The translations under genes were made by a program, and so were the position numbers. From Paenibacillus_V sp046244365 (GTDB taxonomy: Bacteria > Bacillota > Bacilli > Paenibacillales > NBRC-103111): a DNA stretch of 64,000 nt. Below, piece after piece: positions 43,919-53,468 of the stretch. The notes below the pieces were generated by a model that saw only the letters and a list, made by a program, of their open reading frames with translations, made no database searches and had not been told where the DNA came from. The DNA lies in the NCBI RefSeq assembly GCF_046244365.1, contig NZ_CP176395.1, positions 2,542,001 through 2,606,000 on the forward strand, in the 5' to 3' direction. Numbering within the stretch: the first letter of the stretch is position 1; the number at the start of each line of letters is the position of its first letter.

Positions 43919-46429
43919 CTGGAAAAGGTTGCGAAAAAGACCGCCGGACGAAAAGCGAAGCGAAAGCGGAGAGTGCGCATTCCTAAGAAAAAGACCGCGG
44001 GCAAGCTTCGCCGCACGAAAAGCAGTCGTCCCCGTAAAAAGCGAAGGCATAAGTGGAAAGCGTCTCCCCCCCCACCGATCGTTTCAAGGACGGAAAGCGG
44101 AGAGTCGTTAAATACGGCCGCGATTGCGGCGCAAACATACGATGTCCTTCGTTTCCCGGTAATCAATTGGAGTTTCAGACGCCAGCGTCCTCAGCAGATC
44201 GCCTCTCAATTTGCGGAGAACGGCCATCGCGTCTTCTATTTCTCGCTCGACATCCATGCGATGGAACAAGAGGATACAACGCAAGAAGAAATAGCCAGAC
44301 AGACGACCATGTCCGAAATCGAGCCGAACGTGTGGGAGATAAAGCTCTGCGCGAATAATCGATTGAACGTCTACCGCGATTCGCTAAGCGATCCGCTTGA
44401 CCTTCAGTATCTCATATGGTCGATTGAGCACGTCATACAAGTCTTCGAGATCCGGACATTCCTTTCAATCGTCGATCTTCCTTTCTGGGCGCCTCTTGCC
44501 AAGGCGATATGCCGGGGCTTTACGGTTTACGATTGCATGGACGATCATGCGGGCTTTACCACAAATTCCCCCGGCATGCTGGCAGCGGAGGCGGAGCTGC
44601 TCGCTAGCGCCGATATGGTCGTCGCCTCTTCCCAGAGGCTCTATGACTATGCGGCAAACAAAAACGATAAAACGGTGCTGATCCGCAACGGCGCGGAGTT
44701 CGAACGGTTTTACCACCCGCGCAATCGGACGGCTCCCGAGCTAGCGGCGATTACAGGTCCCGTAATCGGCTATTACGGCGCGATTTCCGACTGGTTCGAT
44801 ATCGGCTTGATCGAATACTTGGCGGCGCGCAACCCGAGGTGGACGTTCGTCCTGATCGGGCATACGTTCGGCTGCGACACGTCGGGCGTAAAGAAGCTGA
44901 AAAATGTTTTTCTGCTGGGCGAAATGCCTTATAACGAATTGCCGAGCTACGTGCATGGCTTCGACGTATGCCTGATCCCGTTTCTTGTCAATAATTTGAC
45001 CTTGGCGACGAATCCTGTAAAGGTCTACGAGTATTTGGCCGCCGGTAAGCCGGTCGTCGCCACGAAGCTGCCCGAGCTCGAGCTTCTAGGGAAGCAGCTT
45101 CTCTACCTAGCGGAGGAACCGGAGCAGTTCGAAAACGCGATTCGGCAGTCACTGGCGGAAGATAACGAGCTGGAAGCGATGAAAAGGAAGCGATTTGCCG
45201 CGGCCCACACGTGGAAGGACCGTTATTTGACATTCCATTCGGCCGTCTTGGCGCATTTGTTTCCGAAAGTGAGCGTCGTGATCGTCGCCTTTAACCGCTG
45301 GCCGATGACTCAAGCCTGCATAGAAAGCTTGCTGCACCATTCGGATTATCCGAATATGGAAATCGTCATCGTTAACAACGGTTCGACGGACGAAACGGCC
45401 GCGATGTTAGCCGGGCTTCGCCATCCGCAAATCAAGGTGGTCGCATCCGAGCGGAATAACGGATTTTCGGGGGGCTACGTGATCGGATGCAATGCCGCTT
45501 CGGGCGACTATCTCGTTCTGCTGAATAACGATACGATCGTGCCTCGAGGCTGGCTATCAAGGTTAATCACTCCCTTGCGCGAGCATCCCGAAATCGGGCT
45601 AGTCGGTCCGATGTCCAATCATGTAGGCAACGACCAGGCGCTGGACCATTTTCACGGAGATAGCGAACTTGGGGCGGACCCCGCGTGGCTGGACGATTTT
45701 TATCGTTTCTACAAAGGCAGCATGCGCTATTCCGATATGCTAGGCTTCTTTTGCGTGGCCATCAGAAGGGAGACTTATTTGAAGGTCGGCGAGCTGGATA
45801 CCGGATTCGGGATCGGCATGTTCGAAGACGACGATTACTGCAAACGGGTCCGAATGACGGGATACCGGCTTGCGATCGTTGAGGATGCGTTCGTCTACCA
45901 TCACGGCAGCGCGAGCTTCCGGAATATGGATCAGGAGAAATACATGGAGCTGTGGATGCATAACAAGCAATATTTCGAACGCAAATGGAAAACGGAATGG
46001 AGCTTGCCGAAGCCGCCCGCCTCGATTTTTCATAACCTGACGGAGCCTGGTCCAATCGCGGAAGCGGTGCGCAGGGGGGGCCTCAAGAGCGTACTGATTA
46101 TCGGAGAAACGGATTGGTCGCCGCATCCGGAGCACTGGAAATCCGTAGCCGAATCGCTTGCTGCGGGCGGCAAGCAGCTCGTTATCGTTTATGTGCATAC
46201 GTACCACGGCAAGCCGCTGATCGGGACGCGCAAGGTCGGGCCGTCGTTCTATATGACCAATCGAATCGATTTGTTCGAGCGGTGCTCGTTCGATTTGGTG
46301 CTCCATCGCAGGGATGCGGACGTTCCGGAGCCGTTCAAACCGCATGCCGTCGCCTTAGAAGCCATACGGAACGGGCGCTTGCGAATGCTTGATCGGAATC
46401 AGCCGCCTTCGGCCAGGGCGGTATTCTGA
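43919..46429 (+). CDS. Fused glycosyltransferase (GT4/GT1-like plus GT2) with a basic N-terminus
   Basis: About 836 residues. A Lys/Arg-rich tail of about 55 residues precedes a GT-B-like domain (about 75-430: GPVIGYYGAISDWFDIGLIE, VYEYLAAGKPVVATKLPE) and then a GT2 domain (about 445-700: SVVIVAFNRWPMTQACIESL, IVNNGSTDET, LLNNDTIVP, MFEDDDYCKRVRM). The last 120 residues are an uncharacterised extension. The first conventional start, GTG 43973, has no usable ribosome site. CTG 43919 follows AAGAGGTG by about nine bases, and the extra codons repeat the KKTAG motif, so I favour it. It heads the rightward transferase operon. Confidence 0.88.
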   Translation: MEKVAKKTAGRKAKRKRRVRIPKKKTAGKLRRTKSSRPRKKRRHKWKASPPPPIVSRTESGESLNTAAIAAQTYDVLRFPVINWSFRRQRPQQIASQFAENGHRVFYFSLDIHAMEQEDTTQEEIARQTTMSEIEPNVWEIKLCANNRLNVYRDSLSDPLDLQYLIWSIEHVIQVFEIRTFLSIVDLPFWAPLAKAICRGFTVYDCMDDHAGFTTNSPGMLAAEAELLASADMVVASSQRLYDYAANKNDKTVLIRNGAEFERFYHPRNRTAPELAAITGPVIGYYGAISDWFDIGLIEYLAARNPRWTFVLIGHTFGCDTSGVKKLKNVFLLGEMPYNELPSYVHGFDVCLIPFLVNNLTLATNPVKVYEYLAAGKPVVATKLPELELLGKQLLYLAEEPEQFENAIRQSLAEDNELEAMKRKRFAAAHTWKDRYLTFHSAVLAHLFPKVSVVIVAFNRWPMTQACIESLLHHSDYPNMEIVIVNNGSTDETAAMLAGLRHPQIKVVASERNNGFSGGYVIGCNAASGDYLVLLNNDTIVPRGWLSRLITPLREHPEIGLVGPMSNHVGNDQALDHFHGDSELGADPAWLDDFYRFYKGSMRYSDMLGFFCVAIRRETYLKVGELDTGFGIGMFEDDDYCKRVRMTGYRLAIVEDAFVYHHGSASFRNMDQEKYMELWMHNKQYFERKWKTEWSLPKPPASIFHNLTEPGPIAEAVRRGGLKSVLIIGETDWSPHPEHWKSVAESLAAGGKQLVIVYVHTYHGKPLIGTRKVGPSFYMTNRIDLFERCSFDLVLHRRDADVPEPFKPHAVALEAIRNGRLRMLDRNQPPSARAVF

Positions 46430-46488
46430 CAGCCAGACTCATTGGATTCCCCACACGGCACTTCATGTAAAGGAAGGAACGAGGGGTT

Positions 46489-47304
46489 ATGAACAGCAAC
46501 GGAGAAAAGCTGCAACGGTTCGGCGGAAGGGTGACCGGGCCGCCCAAGCTTCTGGGCATGCTGAGAGTCCGGAACGAGGAGTTGATTATCGAAGACACGC
46601 TTGCGCATCTATCGGCCATGTGCGACGCCATTGTCTGCTATGACGACGCCAGCACCGACCGCACCTTCGAACGGTTGGCGGCATGTCCGAAGGTGGCCGC
46701 CGTCATCCGGAACAGGGAGTGGAGTCCGAATCCGGCCGTCCGGCTGCGGAGCGAAACGGATCACCGCGCCTCGCTCCTGCATTTGGCAAATTCCTATAAG
46801 CCGGATTGGATTTTATGCGCGGATGCGGATGAACGTTTTACTGGCGCTATACGCGGATTTATTGAATCCCCGGCTTCCGACGCCGTCGATATGGTCAGAA
46901 TCGCGCTGTTCGACGCCTATATGACGCCGGATGACGCGAAGCCTTACCGAAGCGGGCCGCTCCTCGATTTTCGCCGAAGCTTCGGTCCGGAAAGAAGGGA
47001 TATCATCATGCTGTGGAAAGCGAAGTATCCGGATATCCGGTTCGAGACCTTAGACGCCAAAAATCCCGATTACGACCCTTCTCGGATCGTCATCAACCGG
47101 TTCGCCTGCCAGAATTACGGCAAATCGATATCCGTAGAGCAATGGGAAGCTACATGCGACTATTATGCCAACTATATGCCCTACGAGTGGTACGGAAAGA
47201 AATGGAGCGAACGCAGGGGAAAAGCGATTCATCTGCTGTCCGATTTCGGCAAGCCGCTGCTTGAATGGAAAGAGCTGCTGATCTCGCAAAGCGTGGTTCT
47301 ATGA
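46489..47304 (+). CDS. Glycosyltransferase family 2-like protein
   Basis: A 271-residue protein with a GT2-like core: LLGMLRVRNEELIIEDTLAH, CYDDASTDRTFE and the metal-binding segment WILCADADERF. The C-terminal half (KYPDIRFETLDAKNPDYDPS and following) is less typical. GAGGGG precedes the ATG. It overlaps the next gene by four bases, so the two are coupled. Donor and acceptor are unknown. Confidence 0.88.
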   Translation: MNSNGEKLQRFGGRVTGPPKLLGMLRVRNEELIIEDTLAHLSAMCDAIVCYDDASTDRTFERLAACPKVAAVIRNREWSPNPAVRLRSETDHRASLLHLANSYKPDWILCADADERFTGAIRGFIESPASDAVDMVRIALFDAYMTPDDAKPYRSGPLLDFRRSFGPERRDIIMLWKAKYPDIRFETLDAKNPDYDPSRIVINRFACQNYGKSISVEQWEATCDYYANYMPYEWYGKKWSERRGKAIHLLSDFGKPLLEWKELLISQSVVL

Positions 47305-48317
47305 AAATACTGCTCGTTACGCATCATTTGTGTTATTACGGCGGTTCCGAAACGTATCTGTATACGGCGGCAACAGGATTGCGAGATGCCGGACACGACG
47401 TGTTCATTTACGCGCCGTTTATCGGGAAAACGGCGGAGCAAGCGGTCAAGGCGGGCATTACGGTCGACGACGACATTTATAGGCTTCGCCAGACGGGCGG
47501 CTTCGACGTTATCCATGCCCAGCATAATATTCCTGCGATGGTCGTACGCGAGCTGTTTCCGTCTACGCCGATGCTGCTGATGGTACACGGCGCCCTTCCT
47601 CTGCTGGAGCAGCCTCCCGCGGAAATGTACGGCATCGATCCGATCGTTTGCGTCAGCAGGGAAATATACGATCATTTGAAACGGCTGCGTCCGGCCGGCA
47701 ATCTGCATATCGTGCATAATTGCGTGGATACCAAAAGGTTCAGGAGCCGCCATCCGATCAACCGGGAGCTCAAGCGGGTATTGGTGCTGTCGAATCATTT
47801 TCCGGCCGGGCATAAACGGCTGCTGGAGGAAGCATGCGGTAATCTTAACGCAACCCTTGCGATGTTAGGCATGCCGGGCCGGACGGTCTGGAACACCGAA
47901 GACTACATCAACGACGCCGATCTCGTGGTGACTCTAGGCCGGGGTGCTATGGAAAGCATGGCTTGCGGCAGGGCGGTCATGGTGTATGACGTTCATGGAG
48001 CGGACGGCATGCTTACCGAAAGCTCGTTCCGGGAAAGCCTCGAATGCAATCTTTCCGGACGAAAGCGGCGAATCGCCTACACGCTCGATGGGCTGCTGGA
48101 AGCACTTGCGGGCTATGATCCCGAAATGGGCGCGACGAACCGGCGGCTAGCGGAGACTCACTTTAACGTGGAAAGTCACGTTGCCGAGCTGGAGCGCTTA
48201 TATGAGAGCGCCATCGCGAGCTTTCAGCCGATTCCGCAGGGAAGTTTGCCGGGCGTTGCGGAAAGCTTTCTCTTCTATCAGAGGACGATTAAAGGGTATG
48301 ACAAGTCGCCGTTCTGA
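47301..48317 (+). CDS. Glycosyltransferase family 4
   Basis: A 338-residue GT-B enzyme. ATG 47301 overlaps the previous stop (ATGA). The N-terminus has the typical MKILLVTHHLCYYGGSETYL glycine-rich loop. VHNCVDTKRF links the lobes, and the E-x7-E-like area reads GRGAMESMACGRAVMVYD in the donor-binding lobe. It probably adds a sugar within the same surface glycan as its neighbours. Confidence 0.9.
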   Translation: MKILLVTHHLCYYGGSETYLYTAATGLRDAGHDVFIYAPFIGKTAEQAVKAGITVDDDIYRLRQTGGFDVIHAQHNIPAMVVRELFPSTPMLLMVHGALPLLEQPPAEMYGIDPIVCVSREIYDHLKRLRPAGNLHIVHNCVDTKRFRSRHPINRELKRVLVLSNHFPAGHKRLLEEACGNLNATLAMLGMPGRTVWNTEDYINDADLVVTLGRGAMESMACGRAVMVYDVHGADGMLTESSFRESLECNLSGRKRRIAYTLDGLLEALAGYDPEMGATNRRLAETHFNVESHVAELERLYESAIASFQPIPQGSLPGVAESFLFYQRTIKGYDKSPF

Positions 48318-48360
48318 ACGGATAAGGATGCAGGCAGGCGGCGAATAGGAGGCAGTACGC

Positions 48361-49104
48361 ATGCATGTGGATTTCGTCATTGTGACTTATCATTCGGAAG
48401 CCGTGATCGGGCCGTGCTTGGAGTCGATCTTCCGTTACACGCCGGATCCCAAAACGGTGTTCGTAATCGATAACGGAAGCGAGGACGGTACGCTTCGCGA
48501 AGCGTCTTCCTTCCCAAACGCGATCATCCTGGCAAACGGCGAAAACGCCGGCTATGCGAAAGCGGCCAATCGGGGAATACGGGCCGGTTCGGGCGACGTG
48601 ATCGCCGTTATGAATGCCGATACGAAGGTTACGGAGGGGTGGCTGGAGCCGCTGCTCGATTGCTTATTGGGCGACGAGAAAGTGGCCTTAGTCGGTCCGA
48701 AAATGATAAACCGGCATAATCAGCTCGTAAGCACCGGAACGGACTGGAATTGGACGATGCCTTCCTTTATGGAGCAAAATCGGCAGGGATTGCTTGAGGA
48801 GACGCGCGACTGCATGGTGATCAACGGCGCTTGTTTTCTGATGAAGCGCGAGCTTACCGGCCGGCTTGGTCTTATGGACGAAAACTATTTTTTCTACTTC
48901 GAGGAGACCGATTACTGCTTTCAAGCGCTTCATAACGGTTACCGTGTTGTCTATTGTCCGCAAAGCCTCATTTACCATGAATACGAGAACAACACGCCGC
49001 TGCGCTCGGACATGATCAGCAAGCATTGGAACGACAGCCGGGACTATTTCGACCGGAAATGGGCGGGCAGGCCTATTCGTAACCCACACGGCGCAGCTGA
49101 CTAA
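48361..49104 (+). CDS. Glycosyltransferase family 2 (rhamnosyltransferase-like)
   Basis: A 247-residue GT2 protein: DFVIVTYHSEAVIGPCLESI, VIDNGSEDGT, the metal-site VMNADTKVT, and FYFEETDYCFQALHNGYRVV in the acceptor region, a pattern common in rhamnosyltransferase-like enzymes. AGGAGG is 11-16 bases before the ATG. It belongs to the same rightward operon and ends 20 bases before the next transferase. Confidence 0.9.
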   Translation: MHVDFVIVTYHSEAVIGPCLESIFRYTPDPKTVFVIDNGSEDGTLREASSFPNAIILANGENAGYAKAANRGIRAGSGDVIAVMNADTKVTEGWLEPLLDCLLGDEKVALVGPKMINRHNQLVSTGTDWNWTMPSFMEQNRQGLLEETRDCMVINGACFLMKRELTGRLGLMDENYFFYFEETDYCFQALHNGYRVVYCPQSLIYHEYENNTPLRSDMISKHWNDSRDYFDRKWAGRPIRNPHGAAD

Positions 49105-49124
49105 AAGGACAAGGGGGATCAAGC

Positions 49125-49892
49125 ATGAGGTTGTCCGCAATCGTTCCGGTGTTAAACGAATCCTTCTTCATGCCGCTCTATCTGGAGTCGGTATCCGCGT
49201 TCGCCGATGAAATCCTGATCGTCGACGGCGGAAGCACGGACGGCACGCTGGAGACGATCGAACGGTTTCGGGGCATGGGCAAGTGCGATATTCGCGTATT
49301 TTCGATGCCGCAAACGGGCCAGCCCTACACGGAGGCGTGGAACGAGCATGCGGTCCGCAATTTTCTGATCGAGCAGGCTACCGGCGACTGGATTATCAAT
49401 TTGGATGCGGATGAAATGTTCGACGACCGGATCCGCGAGATGCTCCCGGAGCTGATGAGCAACGAGCATGCGGACGCTTACCGCTTTCCATTTATCTGTT
49501 TCTGGGGAGACATCGGCACCGTAAGAGTCAACGCACCGGGCGACGAGCATTGGTCCGTCGATATTCTCCGGATGTTTCGCCACCATATCGGCATTCGCTA
49601 CAACGACATGAAGCATCACTGCACCTTGCTCCTCGAGGACGGAAGATCGATTTGGCATTTGCCGCCCCGGCGTGTCGATGTTCCCGCCTATCACTATCAT
49701 TACGGACTCGGCAGCCGAATCAAATATAACGACAGCCGGAGAAACGATGTCAATATAATTAATAACGGCGACGTGCCGGATTGGCAGTACGGGAAGCTGC
49801 CCTATGAGATCCGAACCGTCTCTTTCGCCGGCGAGCATCCTTTCGTCGTGCGGAACTATTTAAGAAGCCGGGCTCCCTCTTCCGATACCTGA
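49125..49892 (+). CDS. Glycosyltransferase family 2
   Basis: A 255-residue GT2 protein with AIVPVLNESFFMPLYLESV, IVDGGSTDGTLE and the metal motif INLDADEMF. The C-terminal part contains the His-rich AYHYHYGLGSRIKYND. AAGGGGG precedes the ATG. It is the last gene of the rightward glycosyltransferase run. The spacer 49893-50022 holds no clear terminator. Confidence 0.9.
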   Translation: MRLSAIVPVLNESFFMPLYLESVSAFADEILIVDGGSTDGTLETIERFRGMGKCDIRVFSMPQTGQPYTEAWNEHAVRNFLIEQATGDWIINLDADEMFDDRIREMLPELMSNEHADAYRFPFICFWGDIGTVRVNAPGDEHWSVDILRMFRHHIGIRYNDMKHHCTLLLEDGRSIWHLPPRRVDVPAYHYHYGLGSRIKYNDSRRNDVNIINNGDVPDWQYGKLPYEIRTVSFAGEHPFVVRNYLRSRAPSSDT

Positions 49893-50022
49893 AGGCTTAG
49901 AAGCAGCGGGGTCTTCAGGAGATAGCGGAGCTTAATCGGAATACCGTGTCGCTCTATATCGCTTTTACGGTTATTGTCATCGAATTACGAAAAAGCTGCA
50001 AATTCGTCATAAGGAGTAAAAA

Positions 50023-50157
50023 ATGATTCTTTTGTCCCAAAATGAGCTGGCTTATGATAAGGGTACGCTGCAGCGCGAGCTCGCTGCAGCGGCAACCAAG
50101 ACGAGTCAACCGGATAAGGAGGGCCAGACATGGGGTATCGGATCGGAATCGATCTAG
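50023..50157 (+). CDS. Small ORF (44 codons) overlapping the ROK kinase start
   Basis: ATG 50023 follows AAGGAG by six bases, a better ribosome site than many real genes here. The peptide begins MILLSQNELAYDKGTL and ends inside the ROK gene, overlapping it by 28 bases in another frame. It may be a leader peptide that couples translation to the kinase. No family is recognised. The first 26 residues have a protein-like composition, while the tail simply reads the kinase ribosome site and start in another frame. Confidence 0.4.
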   Translation: MILLSQNELAYDKGTLQRELAAAATKTSQPDKEGQTWGIGSESI

Positions 50158-51101
50158 GCGGGACGAATATCGTATATGGCCTCATCGGCGGAGCCAGCAA
50201 AATTGTAGACGTATTGAAGGAACCCACGGAAGCTCATCGGGGAAGCGATGACGTGCTTCGCAAGATTGCGGAAGGCGTACGGCTGCTCATCGTCCGAAAC
50301 GGACTCAAGCTTGCCGATATCGAAGCGGTCGGCGCGGGCGTCCCGGGTCTTGTCGACCCGGACCGGGGCGTTTGCATCGGCTCGTCCAATTTGCATTGGC
50401 GGGACGTCGAGGTGGCGAGACAGCTGGAAAATCTGCTCGGCATGCAGGTATACATAGATAATGACGTAAGGATGTACGTGATGGGGGAAGCGCTGTACGG
50501 TGCGGGCAGGGGGCATCGCTACGTTCTGGGCGTTACGCTTGGGACGGGCATTGCGGCCGGACTCCTATGCGACGGAAGACCTTATTACGGCGCCGGTAAA
50601 ATGGCCGGGGAGCTTGGTCACATCCCGATGGACGGAGAGCTGGAAACGTGCGGCTGCGGAATGACCGGTTGCTTGGAAACGGTCGCCTCGGCCACCGGGC
50701 TGGCCAGGCAGGCTCGCCAATTGATGCAAGCCGGGCGCGCCAGCGTTCTTGCCGAATTGGCCGGCGGGAATATCCGCGAAGTAACGGCGGCTCATATTTC
50801 AAGAGCTTACGATATGGGAGATGCCGTCGCAACGGAGATCATGCATCATACCGGACGCATGCTCGGCAAGGGTCTGTCGTATGCGGTTACGCTCTATAAC
50901 CCCGATGTTATCGTCGTGGGCGGCGGCGCAGCCAATGCAGGCGAACGTCTGCTGGCCAAGACGAGGGAGGAGCTCCATAAACGCGTGCTGCGCATGTATG
51001 CTTTCGGTCTGGATATCAAGACGGCGGAGCTTGGCGATTATGCAGGCGTCGTCGGCTCTGCCGCGAACGCGGCATGGATGATGAATAAGCGCAGCCGTTA
51101 A
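50130..51101 (+). CDS. ROK-family sugar kinase
   Basis: A 323-residue kinase of the ROK family. It has the ATP-binding GIDLGGTNIVYGL, the catalytic region YIDNDVRMYVMGEALYG, the glycine-rich GVTLGTGIAAGL and the ROK zinc motif GHIPMDGELETCGCGMTGC. This set fits a glucokinase or N-acetylhexosamine kinase. AAGGAGGG precedes the ATG. No helix-turn-helix is present, so it is an enzyme rather than a NagC/XylR-type repressor. Its products could feed glycolysis from the glycans released nearby. Confidence 0.93.
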   Translation: MGYRIGIDLGGTNIVYGLIGGASKIVDVLKEPTEAHRGSDDVLRKIAEGVRLLIVRNGLKLADIEAVGAGVPGLVDPDRGVCIGSSNLHWRDVEVARQLENLLGMQVYIDNDVRMYVMGEALYGAGRGHRYVLGVTLGTGIAAGLLCDGRPYYGAGKMAGELGHIPMDGELETCGCGMTGCLETVASATGLARQARQLMQAGRASVLAELAGGNIREVTAAHISRAYDMGDAVATEIMHHTGRMLGKGLSYAVTLYNPDVIVVGGGAANAGERLLAKTREELHKRVLRMYAFGLDIKTAELGDYAGVVGSAANAAWMMNKRSR

Positions 51102-51186
51102 ATCGTGCCCTTCATTTATAAGGAATAGCAGCCGGATTGGCGGGGGATTCCCTCTTCTTCTTTGCGAGGGGGGAGAGGGAGGAACG

Positions 51187-51227
51187 AAGAGCTTACGGGA
51201 AGGGGATCTCCTTCCCGTAAGCTCTTT
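51187..51227. terminator. Bidirectional terminator
   Basis: A 17-bp perfect stem, AAGAGCTTACGGGAAGG with its complement, lies between the convergent ROK and SGNH genes. Confidence 0.85.
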
Positions 51228-51337
51228 AGTTTGGGATATTTGGCCGAATAGAGGATTGACCTTTTTCTCACTGGGGCTTAACAATGGAACGATGCGCTTG
51301 CCAGCCTATCATTCCGAAATAGTGGTCTACTGGCCGC

Positions 51338-52447
51338 TTACAGCAAATGCTTGACGAGCTCGCGCACGGTCGGCTCGAGAGACTGCGCCATGCGCAGGAA
51401 ACCGAGATCCGTCGGATGGACGCCGTCGACCGTGCATTCGCTGAAGTCTTCGCCAAGCAGGTCGGAGCCGTCGTAAAAAAAGACGTTCGCTTCGCCTTCC
51501 CGACGAAGCCGTTCGACGGTTTCCTTCTGCACGCGCTTGCGGCCGTCGTGCATGTCCCGCATGCCCTCATCGAAGCGGTCCTTCGCATAGCGGATTTTGG
51601 AGACGACAAGGATCGGTACCGCAGGATGGCTTTCCCGCAATATCCGGATAAACTCCGGTAAGGTTGCCGCCATTTGCTCGACACCAGCTACATTCGCTTC
51701 ATAGTCTAGAACGAATAGCGCCGGATCTGCGATTTCCGCAATCGTCCGGGCGACTTCGGGTTCTCCCTTTCCGTTGCCGGAAAAGCCGAGATTGACGAAC
51801 TCGAGCGGGATAGAGCGGCTCAGGATAGCCGGATACGCCATACCCGGACGGGAGGCGCAGCCGCCTTGCAGGATTGAAGTTCCGTATAGAACGACAGGCT
51901 TGGCGCTGGCAAAAGCCGGGGCGGCGCTCAGCTCCGCATCCGGGTCGACGCCGATCCATACTTCCTCGACACCCTGATACAGCGGAAAGTATAAGGTAAC
52001 GCAAAATTCGCGCTTCTTTTTCCAATCGTAGAATGGCGTTTCGTATTCGGTCTTCGTGTGGTCGAAACGCGCCGTACCCCAGAACTGCTCGCTCCCCGGT
52101 TCTCCGAGGTAGCAGTCGAAGCCGCATTGCCCGGTAGCCGGCATGTGATACATATTCCCGGGACCCGACAGCTTCACCTTGACGGATAGCCGCGAGCTGT
52201 TCGTCCGGAAACGGATTTGTCCGCCTGCCGTGCAGTTGGCCAGCGTATCGACGGCCGGCGGCAGGACGTTTGCGGGAGCGGCGGGAAGACGGCGGTATTT
52301 GCCTTCTTGCGCCAGCCAAGGAAAGCCTGCGAGCTGAAAGGGCTGCTCGAACGGAGACAGCCATTTTAGCGTTTTGTCCTGTACATCTTCAATGGACATA
52401 TTCCGGTCGAGATTGATGACATCGATCTTTTTCGTTTGCTCGGACAC
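51338..52447 (-). CDS. SGNH/GDSL-type hydrolase (esterase)
   Basis: A 369-residue protein from GTG 52447, with AAGGAG upstream. A beta-rich N-terminal half (about 1-175) precedes an SGNH hydrolase fold: block I YGTSILQGGC carries the nucleophile Ser, block II GFSGNGKGE, and block V DGVHPTDLG the Asp/His pair. This resembles two-domain carbohydrate esterases that remove acetyl groups from polysaccharides. No signal peptide, so it acts in the cytoplasm, perhaps on imported oligosaccharides. Monocistronic on the minus strand. Confidence 0.88.
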   Translation of the reverse strand: MSEQTKKIDVINLDRNMSIEDVQDKTLKWLSPFEQPFQLAGFPWLAQEGKYRRLPAAPANVLPPAVDTLANCTAGGQIRFRTNSSRLSVKVKLSGPGNMYHMPATGQCGFDCYLGEPGSEQFWGTARFDHTKTEYETPFYDWKKKREFCVTLYFPLYQGVEEVWIGVDPDAELSAAPAFASAKPVVLYGTSILQGGCASRPGMAYPAILSRSIPLEFVNLGFSGNGKGEPEVARTIAEIADPALFVLDYEANVAGVEQMAATLPEFIRILRESHPAVPILVVSKIRYAKDRFDEGMRDMHDGRKRVQKETVERLRREGEANVFFYDGSDLLGEDFSECTVDGVHPTDLGFLRMAQSLEPTVRELVKHLL

Positions 52448-52628
52448 GAGAATTCATCTCCTTGTTTCATCAATTACTGGAAGCTTTAAGGCAAAGTTTG
52501 CCTTATTCCTGCTTGGTTGTCAATGCATTTATGAGAGAAAAAAATCGCCGCGGCCGTCCCGCTGCCTGTGATATATTGAAGATAACGTTGCTAGGCGTCA
52601 AAAAGCTTGGAAGGTGAGGCGACAGCCT

Positions 52629-53468
52629 TTGGTTTCCTGGAAAATGGTGTATGAATCGCTTGTTATTTTATTGCTTGTTACATACGGCATCGTGCTGCTG
52701 TCCGCCAGCGAAAAGCACCCGCTGCTCACGCCGGATGTGCTGGATGCGATCGATTGGGGAGTCATCGCTTTTTTTGCCGTCGAATATATCGTTCGCTTCT
52801 GGAGAGCGGGGGACAAGCTCCGGTTCGTCCGCAGCAACTGGTTCGATCTGATCGCGATGCTGCCGATTTCTTCTTCGTTCCGCTTCGCCCGGCTAATCCG
52901 CATTGTGCGCCTCATTCGCATCATGCGTTCTTCGCCGCTAGTGTGGACCATCGTCAGCTCCAAGCAGACGCGCATCATGACGGCGTTCGCCGCCGTCTTC
53001 ATGGTATGGAGCTCCGCGGGCATCTTCCTGCTCGAGAGCAGAGTGAATCCGAATATTCAAAATTTCGGCGACGCGTTCTGGTGGTCGATCGTAACGACGA
53101 CAACGGTCGGCTACGGCGATGTCTCCCCGGTATCGGTCGGGGGCCGCATCATCGCGGTGTTTCTCATGCTGACCGGGATCGGTTTAATCGGCACGTTTAC
53201 CGCCAGTCTGGCAAATCATTGGATGGAATATTTCTCGAAGGGCGGGGCGCAAGCCGGCATGCCCGAGAAAAGCGGCGACAAAGCGCCGGCGGTTTCGGGC
53301 ATAGCTCCGGAACGCGGAGAAGAGGAGCCGCCGGAGGCGCCCCGAACCGTGCAGGACGATCTGAAACGGCAAATATGCGGCTGGATCGAACGCGTCGACA
53401 GGCTGACGGAAGAGGAGTATGCCCTTATGCAGCAATCCATCGCGATGCTTAGAGGCGAGAAAAAGTGA
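52629..53468 (+). CDS. Voltage-gated potassium channel (Kv-like)
   Basis: About 279 residues. TTG 52629 is preferred because GGTGAGG lies at 52613-52619; GTG 52614 is the alternative. Hydrophobic segments S1-S6 are visible. S4 has six arginines at every third position (RFARLIRIVRLIRIMR), a true voltage-sensor pattern, and the pore filter reads TTTTVGYGD. A cytoplasmic C-terminal tail of about 70 residues is charged and Pro-rich, ending in a helical segment. It appears monocistronic. Confidence 0.92.
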   Translation: MVSWKMVYESLVILLLVTYGIVLLSASEKHPLLTPDVLDAIDWGVIAFFAVEYIVRFWRAGDKLRFVRSNWFDLIAMLPISSSFRFARLIRIVRLIRIMRSSPLVWTIVSSKQTRIMTAFAAVFMVWSSAGIFLLESRVNPNIQNFGDAFWWSIVTTTTVGYGDVSPVSVGGRIIAVFLMLTGIGLIGTFTASLANHWMEYFSKGGAQAGMPEKSGDKAPAVSGIAPERGEEEPPEAPRTVQDDLKRQICGWIERVDRLTEEEYALMQQSIAMLRGEKK

